Source: JAIBJN01 sp963830885 (GTDB lineage: Bacteria; Actinomycetota; Thermoleophilia; Gaiellales; Gaiellaceae). Taken from it: a DNA stretch of 64,000 bases. A program made the position numbers and the translations under genes. Under the pieces are notes generated by a model, which had not been told where the DNA came from, did no database searches, and worked only from the letters and a program-made list of their open reading frames with translations. The DNA is taken from positions 93,933 to 157,932 of the forward strand of contig CAWHOA010000027.1 in NCBI GenBank assembly GCA_963830885.1. The letters are read 5' to 3'. This document shows, piece after piece, positions 43,789 to 52,245 of the stretch (positions are counted from its first letter, which is position 1; every line of letters starts with the position of its first letter).

Positions 43789-45207
43789 CTAGCCGCCGGT
43801 TTGGCCGAAGCCGGGCTCGGCGTTGACGATCACCGGGCCGGGCTCGGCTTCGCCGAACAGGTTCGGCGCGAGCAGGTACGAGGAGAGTGAGCCGCCGTCG
43901 CCGAGGCCGGAGAGCGACGAGATGTCGTCGGCCTGCAGGAGCACGGCGCCGGCCTTGGGCGCCGGGCCGGGCCCGGGAACCCAGCTGCCGAAGGCGAGAT
44001 CGTCGAGGCGGAGCCAGGCGCTCAGGTACGGGTAGGGATCGATGGCGCCGTCGTAGCCCATCCAGAGCAGCTCGCGCGGGTGGATCTCGAAGTGGAGGTG
44101 CGGCGGCGTCGTGATCGCGTCACCGGTGTTGCCGACGAAGCCGATGACATCGCCGGCCTTCACCTGCGCCCCCTCCCGCGCGAGCGGCGAGAAGGCGGAG
44201 AGGTGGGCGTAGTAGAACTCGTTCCCGGCGCCGTCGCGGAGCCAGAGCCGGTTGCCGCCGACGTCGTTCCACCCGACGCGGAAGAGCGTCCCGTCGGCAA
44301 CGGCCAGGAGCGGCGCGCCCATGGGGGCGAAGATGTCGACGCCGTGGTGCCAGGTCGTGGTCCGCGGCGCGCCGAAGCTGTCCGAGAAGGACGCTGGCCC
44401 GTAGACCGGGAAGACGTAGCCGGCGGCCGTGAACTTCGGCTCGACATCGGGCGGCGGCGGCTGGACGGTCGGAGGCACCTGCGGCGTCGAGGGCGGCAGC
44501 GGCTCGTTCGACGGCGGGTCGTTGGACGGCGGCGGAGGCGGCGGAGGCGGCGGCTTCGGCTTGGAAGCGCTGGCGGCCGCCTCGGCGTAGCCGACCATGA
44601 TCTCCGTCCCCGCCGGCAGGCCGCCGTGCGCGGCGGTCAGGACGACGTGCAGCCCGGTGACGAAGCCGCGGTAGCCCTGGCGGTTCCCCTGCGTGCGCAC
44701 GACCGCGGACTCGAGGGTGACCGCATAGCCCCAATCGGCGAGCGCCACACGGCCGTTCCGGCCGGCACGCACCGCCTCACCCAGGACGACCAGGTTCGAG
44801 AGCGACGAGGCCGAGAGGTCACCGGTCGCGCCGGTGCCGGACGCACTTGCGCTCCCCTTCACGAAGACCCCGTCGGCCGTGATCTCGCCGCCGAACAGCG
44901 AGACGGATCGCACGGAGGCGCTCCCGTTGGCCGTCGCGCTCCTCGAGCCGACGCCGCTCCGCGCCGACGTCGACGTCGCGCCGGTGACGATCGCGCCCTC
45001 GCCGTAGCTCCACCCGTCGACCGTCGCCGCGTCACGAGGAGGCGCCGAGACGGCCGCGGACGCGCCCACCGTCCCGTCCGGAAGCAGCACCCGGACGCCG
45101 AACGCACGGGCGGAGGAGCTCGGAATGCCCTGCGCGGCAGCCGACGCCCCCAGGGCGAGAACGGTCAGGGCGACGAACGCCGCATGGACGACGCGATTCC
45201 TCACCAT
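43789..45207 (-). CDS. M23-family metallopeptidase (LytM-type), secreted
   Basis: A ~472-residue exported peptidoglycan endopeptidase. Signal peptide (VVHAAFVALTVLALGASAAA), a choice-of-anchor-like beta domain rich in Ser/Ala/Thr (~40-215), a proline-rich linker (KPKPPPPPPPPPSND), then the LytM domain: TTTWHHGVDIFAPMG (HxxxD), FYYAHLSAFSP, GDVIGFVGNTG and PHLHFEIH (HxH). ATG 45207 gives the cleanest signal peptide; TATTCT lies four bases before it. The long repetitive linker probably spans the cell wall. Confidence 0.87.
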   Translation of the reverse strand: MVRNRVVHAAFVALTVLALGASAAAQGIPSSSARAFGVRVLLPDGTVGASAAVSAPPRDAATVDGWSYGEGAIVTGATSTSARSGVGSRSATANGSASVRSVSLFGGEITADGVFVKGSASASGTGATGDLSASSLSNLVVLGEAVRAGRNGRVALADWGYAVTLESAVVRTQGNRQGYRGFVTGLHVVLTAAHGGLPAGTEIMVGYAEAAASASKPKPPPPPPPPPSNDPPSNEPLPPSTPQVPPTVQPPPPDVEPKFTAAGYVFPVYGPASFSDSFGAPRTTTWHHGVDIFAPMGAPLLAVADGTLFRVGWNDVGGNRLWLRDGAGNEFYYAHLSAFSPLAREGAQVKAGDVIGFVGNTGDAITTPPHLHFEIHPRELLWMGYDGAIDPYPYLSAWLRLDDLAFGSWVPGPGPAPKAGAVLLQADDISSLSGLGDGGSLSSYLLAPNLFGEAEPGPVIVNAEPGFGQTGG

Positions 45208-45245
45208 CAGGAGAATATCGGCCCGAGGCGGCGGGTGAGCATAGG

Positions 45246-45620
45246 TCAACGCTGACGCGTCGACCAGACGAGCTGGGCGGCCACGAAGAGCAGGAAGGCC
45301 GCGAAAAGCTTCCGCAGTAGGTCCTCGTCGAGGGACGTGGCCAGGGCAGCGCCTCCGACCACACCGACGATCGAGGCGAGGCCGACCGCGATGCCCACCT
45401 TCCAGCGCACGTTCCCGGCCCGGTGCTGCTGCCAGGCGCCGAAGAAGACCACGGGGATCATCGCCGCCAACGACGTCGCCTGGGCGTCGATCTGCGTCAG
45501 CCCGACGACGAGCGCCAGCGTCGGCACGAAGAGGATGCCGCCGCCGACGCCGAAGAGCCCGGAGAGGATCCCGGCGCCGAAGCCGAGGACGAGCGCAAGG
45601 AGGATCGTCGTCGTGCTCAT
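45246..45620 (-). CDS. TauE/SafE-family half-transporter, second gene
   Basis: A 124-residue membrane protein corresponding to one half of a TauE/SafE sulfite/anion exporter: ALVLGFGAGILSGLFGVGGGILFVP, QATSLAAMIPVVFFGAWQQH, then AVGLASIVGVVGGAALATSL and FAAFLLFVAAQLVW. It follows a homologous half-size gene with a four-base overlap (ATGA). The two probably assemble as a heterodimer in place of the usual ~250-residue single chain. Confidence 0.82.
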   Translation of the reverse strand: MSTTTILLALVLGFGAGILSGLFGVGGGILFVPTLALVVGLTQIDAQATSLAAMIPVVFFGAWQQHRAGNVRWKVGIAVGLASIVGVVGGAALATSLDEDLLRKLFAAFLLFVAAQLVWSTRQR

Positions 45621-45982
45621 TCGAGGAAGAGGAGGACGGCGACGGCGACGACGAAGAGCGCGAACAGGCGCGTGAGGTTCCGCGAGGAGACCCGGTGCTG
45701 GAGCCGGACGCCCGCGAGCGAGCCGGCCAGCGCGGGCAGGCCGACGAGGGCGGCCGAGTCCCAGTGGACGTGGTCGAACAGCGAGAAGGAGAACGTCCCG
45801 GCCACCGCCGTGATCCCGATGGCGGCCAGCGAGGTGGCGGTAGCCGCCTTCGAGTCGAAGCCGAGCAGCAGCACGAGGGCGGGTACGACGACGACCCCGC
45901 CGCCGACCCCGAAGAGCGCGCTGAGGAAGCCCGACGCGATGCCGACGCCCGCGAGGAGGAGGAGCGTGCGCTTTGCCGGCAC
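45617..45982 (-). CDS. TauE/SafE-family half-transporter, first gene
   Basis: A 121-residue membrane protein with the same pattern as its downstream partner: ASGFLSALFGVGGGVVVVPALV, AATATSLAAIGITAVAGTFS, LVGLPALAGSLAGVRLQHRV and RLFALFVVAVAVLLF. LFGVGGG and ATSLAAI are the repeat signatures of this family. About 20 bases from the divergent otsB start. Confidence 0.82.
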   Translation of the reverse strand: MPAKRTLLLLAGVGIASGFLSALFGVGGGVVVVPALVLLLGFDSKAATATSLAAIGITAVAGTFSFSLFDHVHWDSAALVGLPALAGSLAGVRLQHRVSSRNLTRLFALFVVAVAVLLFLE

Positions 45983-46003
45983 GGCCGTATCCTAGGCGGG
46001 CCG

Positions 46004-46725
46004 ATGGAGGCCCCCGAGCTCCTCGCTCCGCTAGCGCGCGACCCCGGACGGAGCGCGCTCGTCCTCGACGTGGACGGGACGCTCGCGCCGATCGCGCCCA
46101 GGCCGGACCTCGCCGCCGTGCCCGCCGAGACGCGCGCCGAGCTCGAACGGCTCGTGGGCCGCTACCTGCTCGTGGCCTGCGTGAGCGGCCGCGCGGGCGA
46201 GGACGCGCGCCGGCTCGTGGGCGTGGACGGAATCGAGCTCGTGGGAAACCACGGCCTCGAGCTCGATCCCACGCGCGCACGAGCTCGCCGGGGAGATCGC
46301 CCGCTTCCGCGACGCGGTCGCGCTCCCGGTGGAGGACAAGACGCTCTCCCTCACCTACCACTACCGCGAGGCCGAGGACGAGACCGCTGCCCGCGCGGAG
46401 CTGGAGGAGGTCGCGCGGCGCGCCCGCGAGGCGGGCTTCGACGCCCGCTGGGGCCGCAAGGTGCTGGAGATCCGCCCGGCCGTCGAGGCGGACAAGGGGA
46501 CGGCCGTGCGGGCTCTGGTCGAGCGCTCCGGCGCCCGGATCGGGCTGTACGCCGGGGACGACACGACCGACCTGGACGGCTTCGCCGGCCTGCGCTCGCT
46601 CGGCCTCGAGCGCGCCGTGTGCGTGGCGGTCGCATCCGCCGAGGGCCCGGCCGAGCTGCTCGAGGCCGCCGACCTCGTCGTCGCGGGGCCGGAGGAGCTC
46701 GCCGGGCTCCTCACGCCTGCTCTAG
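46004..46725 (+). CDS. otsB: Trehalose-phosphatase, frameshifted
   Basis: HAD-superfamily OtsB, dephosphorylating trehalose-6-phosphate. Frame 1 gives SALVLDVDGTLAPIAPRPDL (nucleophile Asp in DVDGTL), VACVSGRAGEDARRLVG and ELVGNHGLELDP. A +1 slip in ACGCGCGCAC (46271-46280) leads to HELAGEIARFRDAVALPVED, KTLSLTYHYREAE, KVLEIRP, DKGTAVRAL and GLYAGDDTTDLDGF. That frame runs past the expected end; a second slip near 46700-46715 would reach TAG 46723-46725, overlapping the opposite gene in CTAG as other convergent pairs here do. The 3' end is therefore uncertain. Confidence 0.75.
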
Positions 46726-47711
46726 GGAGACGTACCGCGGTCCGTCTGGGCTCGGGCAGGCCGGAGCTCCTTCTCCCAGGTCGCAAAGCGAGGGTGGGCG
46801 TCCATGCCCACTCTCGCGTAGAGCCGCGTCGCGCCGGTGAGCGAATCGGCGTCGACGTGCAGGTCGGCTCCCCGCCGGCCGCGCGCATGGAGGGCTCCGA
46901 ACGCGTGCAGCAGCAATGCTTCCCCGAGACCCCGGCGCCGGTAGGGCCGGCGCACGGCCAGCAGCGTGATGTAGCCGCGTGAGGCGTCCTCACGCGACTT
47001 CTCGTGCGCGCCGAGGTACCCGGCGAGCTCGTCTCCGTCCCAGGCGACGAACCAGAGCGCGGGATCGTACTCGGGCACGTCCAGGTGGCGGTGGCGGAAG
47101 GCCTCGTACGTCTCCTTGCCTTCGCCCCAGTGGTCGGCAAACGCCTCTACGTGGGCCTCGTAGAGCTGCCGCGCGTCCTCGGGGCGGAAGCCGCGAACGC
47201 TGATGCCCTCGACGTCTCGGGGCAGGGCCGGCTCGCCCGCGAAGTCGACGCGCCGGAGCTCGAAGCGGCGCACTTCGCGGTAGCCCCGAGAGCTGAGCAG
47301 CGCGCTCACCCTCGGCTCGTCCGCAAGCGCGCCGGCGTGGATGAGCACGCGCCTGTTCGGGTCTGCCAGCGCGGCGAAGCGCCGGGCGCGCCGCTCGTTC
47401 TCGGACACGATCGCGGCGCCGAGCCCGAGCCCGTGGAACGCGGGGGCAACGATGCCGAGGGCGAAGACCTCCGCGAACGGCGGTTCCGCTTCGACGCTCA
47501 GGAAACCACAGAGCGCTCCGTCGGGCGACTCGACGACCGCGAAGTCCCGGTCGCGATCGACTCCCGGAGCCGTCCAGCGACCCCGCAGCCAGTCGGCGTC
47601 GGTGACGGGCACGCCGATCAGTGCCACGCACTCTTCGTTCGCGAAGGCAGCGACCTCGTCCGCGTCTTCGTCCTGCGGGGGCCGCATCCGGAAACCGGGA
47701 AGCAGCTCCAT
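46722..47711 (-). CDS. Double-GNAT N-acetyltransferase
   Basis: A 329-residue protein with two GNAT folds. The first (~1-150) has EVFALGIVAPAFHGLGLGAAIV in the acetyl-CoA position; the second (~170-315) is the better conserved: RGYITLLAVRRPYRRRGLGEALLLHAF (Q/R-x-x-G-x-A loop) and HVDADSLTGATRLYARVGM. This two-domain arrangement resembles mycothiol synthase-like and aminoglycoside-type acetyltransferases, but the substrate is not evident. ATG 47711. Confidence 0.82.
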   Translation of the reverse strand: MELLPGFRMRPPQDEDADEVAAFANEECVALIGVPVTDADWLRGRWTAPGVDRDRDFAVVESPDGALCGFLSVEAEPPFAEVFALGIVAPAFHGLGLGAAIVSENERRARRFAALADPNRRVLIHAGALADEPRVSALLSSRGYREVRRFELRRVDFAGEPALPRDVEGISVRGFRPEDARQLYEAHVEAFADHWGEGKETYEAFRHRHLDVPEYDPALWFVAWDGDELAGYLGAHEKSREDASRGYITLLAVRRPYRRRGLGEALLLHAFGALHARGRRGADLHVDADSLTGATRLYARVGMDAHPRFATWEKELRPARAQTDRGTSP

Positions 47712-47789
47712 CGCGCCAGTGTGCCGGACCTGGAACTCGTCCGGACGACCTAGGATGAGGGCTGCAGCCACTCCGGGCCGGCTGATTCC

Positions 47790-49212
47790 ATGACCGACGA
47801 CTTCCACATGACCGCGGAGGAGTTCCGCCGCCGCGGCCGCGAAGTGGTGGATTGGGTGGCGGACTACATGGAGCAGGTAGGCGACCTGCCGATCATGTCC
47901 CACGTCGCGCCGGGCGACATCGCGGGACGGCTTCCGTCCGCCGCGCCCGATGCGCCCGAGTCGTTCGACGCCTTGCTCGCGGACCTCGACGACATCGTGA
48001 TGCCGGGCATCACACATTGGCAGTCGCCGGGGTGGTTCGCGTATTTCCCCGCGAACGTTTCGGGCCCGTCGATTCTGGCGGAGCTCGCCTCCGCGGGCAT
48101 CGGGGCGCAAGGGATGCTGTGGGCGACGAGCCCCGCGCTGACGGAGATCGAGAGCCGAGTGCTCGATTGGCTCGTCGATCTCTTGGGCCTACCGGCGTCG
48201 TGGAAGACGTCGGTCGGTCCGGGAGGTGGCGTGATTCAGATGAGCGCCTCGGATTCGACGCACTTGATGCACGTGGTGGCCCGCGAGCGGGCGCTGGCAC
48301 GCGGCGCCGAGACGGACCTGCTCGTCGCCTACGGCTCGTCGCAGGCACACTCGTCCGTCGAGCGCGGAGCCACGCGTAGCCGGGTTCCGGCACGTGCGGC
48401 TCGTCGACGTGGATTCGGACTACGCGCTGCGTCCGGACGCGCTGGAGGCGGCGCTGGCCACGGATCGTGCGGCCGGACTTACTCCTGCGATCGTCACGAG
48501 CTCGATCGGCACGACGGGCACCGGAGCGGTCGATCCCGTCGCGCGCATCGCCGACGTCGCAAACGAGGAAGGCATGTGGCACCACGTCGATGCTGCGTGG
48601 GCAGGCTCCGCGATGTGCCTGCCGCATCTGCGTCACCACCAGGCGGGCATCGATCGGGTCGACTCCTACACCTTCAACCCACACAAGTGGATGTTCACGA
48701 ACTTCGACTGCAACGTTCTCTGGGTCGCCGATCGCGAGCCGCTGATCTCGACCCTGTCGATCCTTCCGCCTTACCTGCGAAACGAGGCGAGCGAGTCCGG
48801 CGCAGTCATCGACTACCGAGATTGGCATGTGCCGCTCGGCCGCCGCTTTCGAGCGCTCAAGCTCTGGTGGGTGCTTCGCTACTACGGGGCGCGCGGGATT
48901 CGCCACCACATCGCGGAGCACCTCCGCCTGGCCGCCGAGCTCGCGCGGCGCGTGGATGACGAGCCTGCCTTGCGGCGCATCGCGCCCGTGCACTTTTCCC
49001 TCGTCAGCTTCTCGCATCGCGACGGCGATGCGGCCACCGACGCCCTGGCCGCTGCAATCAACGCCACGCCGAACGTGTACGTGACACCGTCGCGGGTCGA
49101 CGATCGTCTCTTCATCCGTGTTGCCGTCGGGCAGACGACGACGTCTGCCGAGAACGTCGATCAAGTCTGGGAAGTCGTCGAGCACGAGCTCGCGAAGGCC
49201 TCGTCCGCGTGA
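47790..49212 (+). CDS. Aromatic-L-amino-acid decarboxylase-type PLP enzyme, one frameshift
   Basis: A group II PLP decarboxylase of about 474 residues (tryptophan/tyrosine/DOPA or phenylacetaldehyde-synthase-like). Frame 1: EEFRRRGREVVDWVADYMEQ, MPGITHWQSPGWFAYFPAN, SPALTEIESRVLDWLVDLLG, SDSTHLMHVVARERAL, SSQAHSSVERGA. One extra base at ~48370-48375 shifts to RVAGFRHVRLVDVD, IGTTGTGAVDPV, HVDAAWAG and NPHKWMFTNFDC, where Lys binds PLP. The C-terminus is complete. Third-position A/T is commoner than in neighbouring genes, hinting at a separate origin. Would make monoamines or CO2-releasing intermediates. Confidence 0.83.
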
Positions 49213-49266
49213 TCGTGGCGGGTTAGGCCGAGATCAGCGGCAACGAGAGCAGCGGTCGCTCGTGGC

Positions 49267-50982
49267 TCACCGCTTCAGCATCCTCTTCACCTCGGCCCAC
49301 GAGCGCGTGTTGACGACCTGCTCCGGGGAAACCCAGCCGCGGCGCGCCTGAGCGACGCCGAGCTCGAGGTTGTCGAGCTCGTCGACCCTGTGCGCGTCCG
49401 TCGAGATGACCAGCCGCACCCCGGCCTCCACAGCCGCGCGCGCGAGCGTGTCGGTGACATCGAGCCGGTCGGGCTGCGCGTTGATCTCCAGGAAGGTTCC
49501 GGTCTCCACGGCGACCTCGCAGACCCGCTCGAAGTCGAGCTCGTAGGACGGGCGCCGGTTGATCTTGCGGCCGGTCGGGTGGCCGATGCAGTCCACGTGC
49601 GGGCTCTGCATCGCGGCGACGAGGCGCCCCGTCAGCTTCTCCCTCGGCCCGTCGAAGCCGGAGTGGATCGACGCCATCACCCAGTCACGGCCGGCGAGCG
49701 ACTCGTCGTCCATGTCGAGGCTCCCGTCGGCGCGGATGTCCACCTCGATGCCCGCCAGCACCGAGATCCCGGAGACGTTCAGCGCTGCGATCGCCTCGGT
49801 CTGCGCCTCCAACCGGCCGTCGCGGAGCCGGCGCGCGTGGTCGCAGATGGCGATGTAGCGGCGGCCCCGCTCCTTCGCCGCCAGCACCATCTCGTCGAGT
49901 GTCGCGCGGCCGTCCGACCAGTCCGTGTGCATGTGGAGGTCGCCCTTCAGGTCGGCGAGCTCGACCAGGTGCGGCAGCGCACCTTCGCGGGCGGCCTCGA
50001 GCTCGCCCCGGTTCTCGCGCAGCTCGGGCGGGATCCAGGCGTAGCCGAGGCGCGCATAGACCTGTTCCTCGTCCTGCGCCGTGAAGGTGTCGCCGCCCTC
50101 GGCGTCGGCGATCCCGTACTCGCTGACGGAGAGCCCCTGGCGCACCGCGTCCTCGCGCAGGGCGACGTTGTGGTCCTTCGAGCCGGTGAAGTGCTGGAGG
50201 AGGTTGCCGTAGCTCTCCGGTGGGACGACCCGCAGGTCGAAGCGAAAGCCCTCGTGCGAGACGACGGTCGCCTTCGTCCCGCCCTTCGCGACCACCTCGG
50301 CCACCCACTCCCGCTCCGAGAAGAACGAGGTCAGTGCGGCCGGGTCGGTCGCCGTGGCGATCAGGTCGATGTCCTTCGTCGTCTCGGCGCGGCGGCGGAC
50401 GCTGCCCGCTTCGCTGACGCGGTCGGCGAGGCCGCTCGCCTCGATCTCCTCGACGGCGCGGCGCACGGCGGGGAGCGCCTTGCCGAGCAGCGTGCGGCCG
50501 GTCGCCGCGGCAGCTTTCGGCGGCGCGGCGAGCGACTTCAGCACCTTCTCCTCCGTCTTGGCGCCGAGACCGGGGAGGTCGCGCAGCTTCTGTTGCTCCG
50601 CCGCGGCGCGCAGACCGTCGAGGTCCTCGACTCCCAGCTCCGCCCAGAGCTTCCGCGCTGTCTTGGGACCGAGCCCGGGAACGTGCATGACGTCGACGAG
50701 CCCGGGCGGCAGCTTCGCCCGCAGCTTCGCGAGCGCGTTCATGTCGCCGGTCTCGACGACCTCCACGATCTTGCCCTCGATCGTCCCGCCGATCCCGGAG
50801 AGACGCTTCGCCTTCCCGTCGACGGCGAGCTGCGCCACGGGGACGGCCGACTCGCGGATGCGCGCGGCCGCGCGGCGGTAGGCGGCAAGCCGGAACGCGT
50901 CCGCGCCGTCGAGCTCCAGCATGTCGGCGAGGAGCTCGAAACGCTCGGCCAGCTCGGTGTTCGTCGGCAGCTTCGCGGGCAC
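49267..50982 (-). CDS. polX: PolX family DNA polymerase with PHP exonuclease domain
   Basis: A 571-residue bacterial PolX, full family length. Two helix-hairpin-helix motifs (LSGIGGTIEGKIVE, VPGLGPKTARKLW), the nucleotidyltransferase palm SVRRRAETTKDIDLIATA (catalytic Asp pair), and a C-terminal PHP phosphoesterase LKGDLHMHTDWSDGRATLDE, AICDHA and ISTDAHRVDEL. Acts in base excision and gap repair. GTG 50982 lies seven bases after TATCAT and 18 bases from the divergent glycosyltransferase start. Confidence 0.95.
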   Translation of the reverse strand: MPAKLPTNTELAERFELLADMLELDGADAFRLAAYRRAAARIRESAVPVAQLAVDGKAKRLSGIGGTIEGKIVEVVETGDMNALAKLRAKLPPGLVDVMHVPGLGPKTARKLWAELGVEDLDGLRAAAEQQKLRDLPGLGAKTEEKVLKSLAAPPKAAAATGRTLLGKALPAVRRAVEEIEASGLADRVSEAGSVRRRAETTKDIDLIATATDPAALTSFFSEREWVAEVVAKGGTKATVVSHEGFRFDLRVVPPESYGNLLQHFTGSKDHNVALREDAVRQGLSVSEYGIADAEGGDTFTAQDEEQVYARLGYAWIPPELRENRGELEAAREGALPHLVELADLKGDLHMHTDWSDGRATLDEMVLAAKERGRRYIAICDHARRLRDGRLEAQTEAIAALNVSGISVLAGIEVDIRADGSLDMDDESLAGRDWVMASIHSGFDGPREKLTGRLVAAMQSPHVDCIGHPTGRKINRRPSYELDFERVCEVAVETGTFLEINAQPDRLDVTDTLARAAVEAGVRLVISTDAHRVDELDNLELGVAQARRGWVSPEQVVNTRSWAEVKRMLKR

Positions 50983-50989
50983 CGCGGCG

Positions 50990-50995
50990 ATGATA
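50990..50995 (-). promoter_or_regulatory. Leaderless-type -10 element of polX
   Basis: TATCAT (50995-50990), seven bases before GTG 50982. The identical hexamer with identical spacing precedes the LOG-like gene at 56.8 kb. Confidence 0.5.
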
Positions 50996-51000
50996 CGCGC

Positions 51001-51726
51001 GTGAGCCTCATCGTCTGCCTGCCCACGTACGACGAGCGTGAGAATCTCGAGCCCATGGTGGGCGCGCTCGGCACGGTCCTGACCGAGCACGACCTCGACG
51101 CTCGCGTCCTCGTGATCGACGACGCGTCACCCGACGGGACGGGAAAGCTTGCCGACCGGCTCGCCGCGGAGGTCGGCTTCCTCGATGTCCTCCACCGCGA
51201 CCGCAAGGAGGGCCTCGGGCCGGCATACGTCGCCGGCTTCGAGCACGCGCTCGGCGCCGGCGCCGAGCTGGTGGCCACGATCGACTGCGACTTCTCACAC
51301 GACCCGACCGACCTGCCGCGGCTCGTCGAGGCGACCTCGCGGGCGGGCATCGCGCTCGGCTCCCGCTATGTGCCGGGCGGCGGTACGGAGAACTGGGGCG
51401 CGCTTCGCCGCTTCGTCAGCCGCGGCGGCTCCGTCTACGCCCGCGCGGTGCTCGGGATCCCCGTGCACGACACGACCTCGGGGTTCAAAGTCTACCGCCG
51501 CGAGGTGCTGGAGGCGATCGCGCCGGCGCGGATCGAGTCGCGCGGCTACGCCTTCCAGATCGAGACCGTCTACCGCGCGATCCGCACGGGCTTCACCGTC
51601 GAGGAGGTGCCGATCCGGTTCACGGACCGCACCGTGGGCGGCTCGAAGATGGGCGCGGGGATCGTCCTGGAGGCGATGACGAGGGTGCCCGCGCTGCGCC
51701 TCGCGGCGGCACGCGGAAAGCTCTGA
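51001..51726 (+). CDS. Polyprenol/dolichol-phosphate mannosyltransferase-type glycosyltransferase
   Basis: A 241-residue GT2 enzyme: CLPTYDERENLEPMVGAL, VLVIDDASPDGTG, DRKEGLGPAYVAGFEHAL, TIDCDFSHDPTDLP (DxD-like), SRYVPGGGTENWG, DTTSGFKVYRREVL and VEEVPIRFTDRTVGGSKM. All are Dpm1/Ppm1 marks. It lacks a C-terminal membrane anchor, as in mycobacterial Ppm1 domain 2. Transfers mannose from GDP-mannose to a polyprenyl phosphate for wall glycans or protein mannosylation. GTG start. Confidence 0.9.
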   Translation: MSLIVCLPTYDERENLEPMVGALGTVLTEHDLDARVLVIDDASPDGTGKLADRLAAEVGFLDVLHRDRKEGLGPAYVAGFEHALGAGAELVATIDCDFSHDPTDLPRLVEATSRAGIALGSRYVPGGGTENWGALRRFVSRGGSVYARAVLGIPVHDTTSGFKVYRREVLEAIAPARIESRGYAFQIETVYRAIRTGFTVEEVPIRFTDRTVGGSKMGAGIVLEAMTRVPALRLAAARGKL

Positions 51727-51803
51727 CGCGACGCCTGGCCGGTGCTTGGCGCGCTCGACGGGGGTGGCTACGATCAAGCCGGGCGCCCGCGATCGGCCGC
51801 CGT

Positions 51804-51823
51804 CGCGTACCGGTCGGTACGCG
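51804..51823. promoter_or_regulatory. Inverted repeat upstream of thioredoxin
   Basis: CGCGTACCG-GT-CGGTACGCG, nine-base perfect arms, in the 186-base gap between the glycosyltransferase and trx genes and ~80 bases before the trx promoter. Size and symmetry suit a dimeric repressor site or a terminator for the upstream gene. Confidence 0.45.
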
Positions 51824-51900
51824 CAAGGTCGATTGCGACGACCCGGCGCCGCGTCGCGGACAGCATCCGCGAGGGGAAAGGTGCCGGTCAGGCGTCGAGC

Positions 51901-51906
51901 TATAGT
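51901..51906 (+). promoter_or_regulatory. Leaderless-type -10 element of trx
   Basis: TATAGT followed by GCCCCG and GTG 51913; no Shine-Dalgarno. Confidence 0.6.
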
Positions 51907-51912
51907 GCCCCG

Positions 51913-52245
51913 GTGGCCGAGCTCGCCCAGGTCGGAGACGACCAGTTCGACACTGAGGTCCTCCAGTCGGAGGGACCCGTCGTCGTCGACTTCTGGGCGC
52001 CCTGGTGCGGGCCCTGCCGTGTCGTCGGCCCGATCCTCGCCGACATGGCCGACGAGCACCAGCGCGTCACCTTCCTCAAGCTCAACGTGGACGAGAACCC
52101 GCAGACACAGGCCCGCTACAGCGTGCTCTCGATCCCGACGGTGATCCTCTTCGAAGGCGGCGAGGCGCGCGAGACGGTCATCGGCGCCCGCTCGCGCAGC
52201 CACTACGAGTCCGTCTGGGACCGCTGGCTCACGCCGGCGGCCTAG
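51913..52245 (+). CDS. trxA: Thioredoxin
   Basis: A 110-residue thioredoxin with VVVDFWAPWCGPCRVVGPIL (active site WCGPC at 31-35), KLNVDENPQTQARYSVLSIPTVILF with the cis-Pro in SIPT, and a complete C-terminal helix. General cytosolic dithiol reductant. The GTG 51913 start is chosen for length and for the -10 six bases upstream; the open frame extends further upstream without family similarity. Confidence 0.93.
   Translation: MAELAQVGDDQFDTEVLQSEGPVVVDFWAPWCGPCRVVGPILADMADEHQRVTFLKLNVDENPQTQARYSVLSIPTVILFEGGEARETVIGARSRSHYESVWDRWLTPAA

Noticed and set aside
51742..51912. N-terminal extension of thioredoxin (57 extra residues)
   Set aside because: No family similarity or signal peptide in the extension, and a -10 element plus GTG sit exactly at the canonical thioredoxin start.
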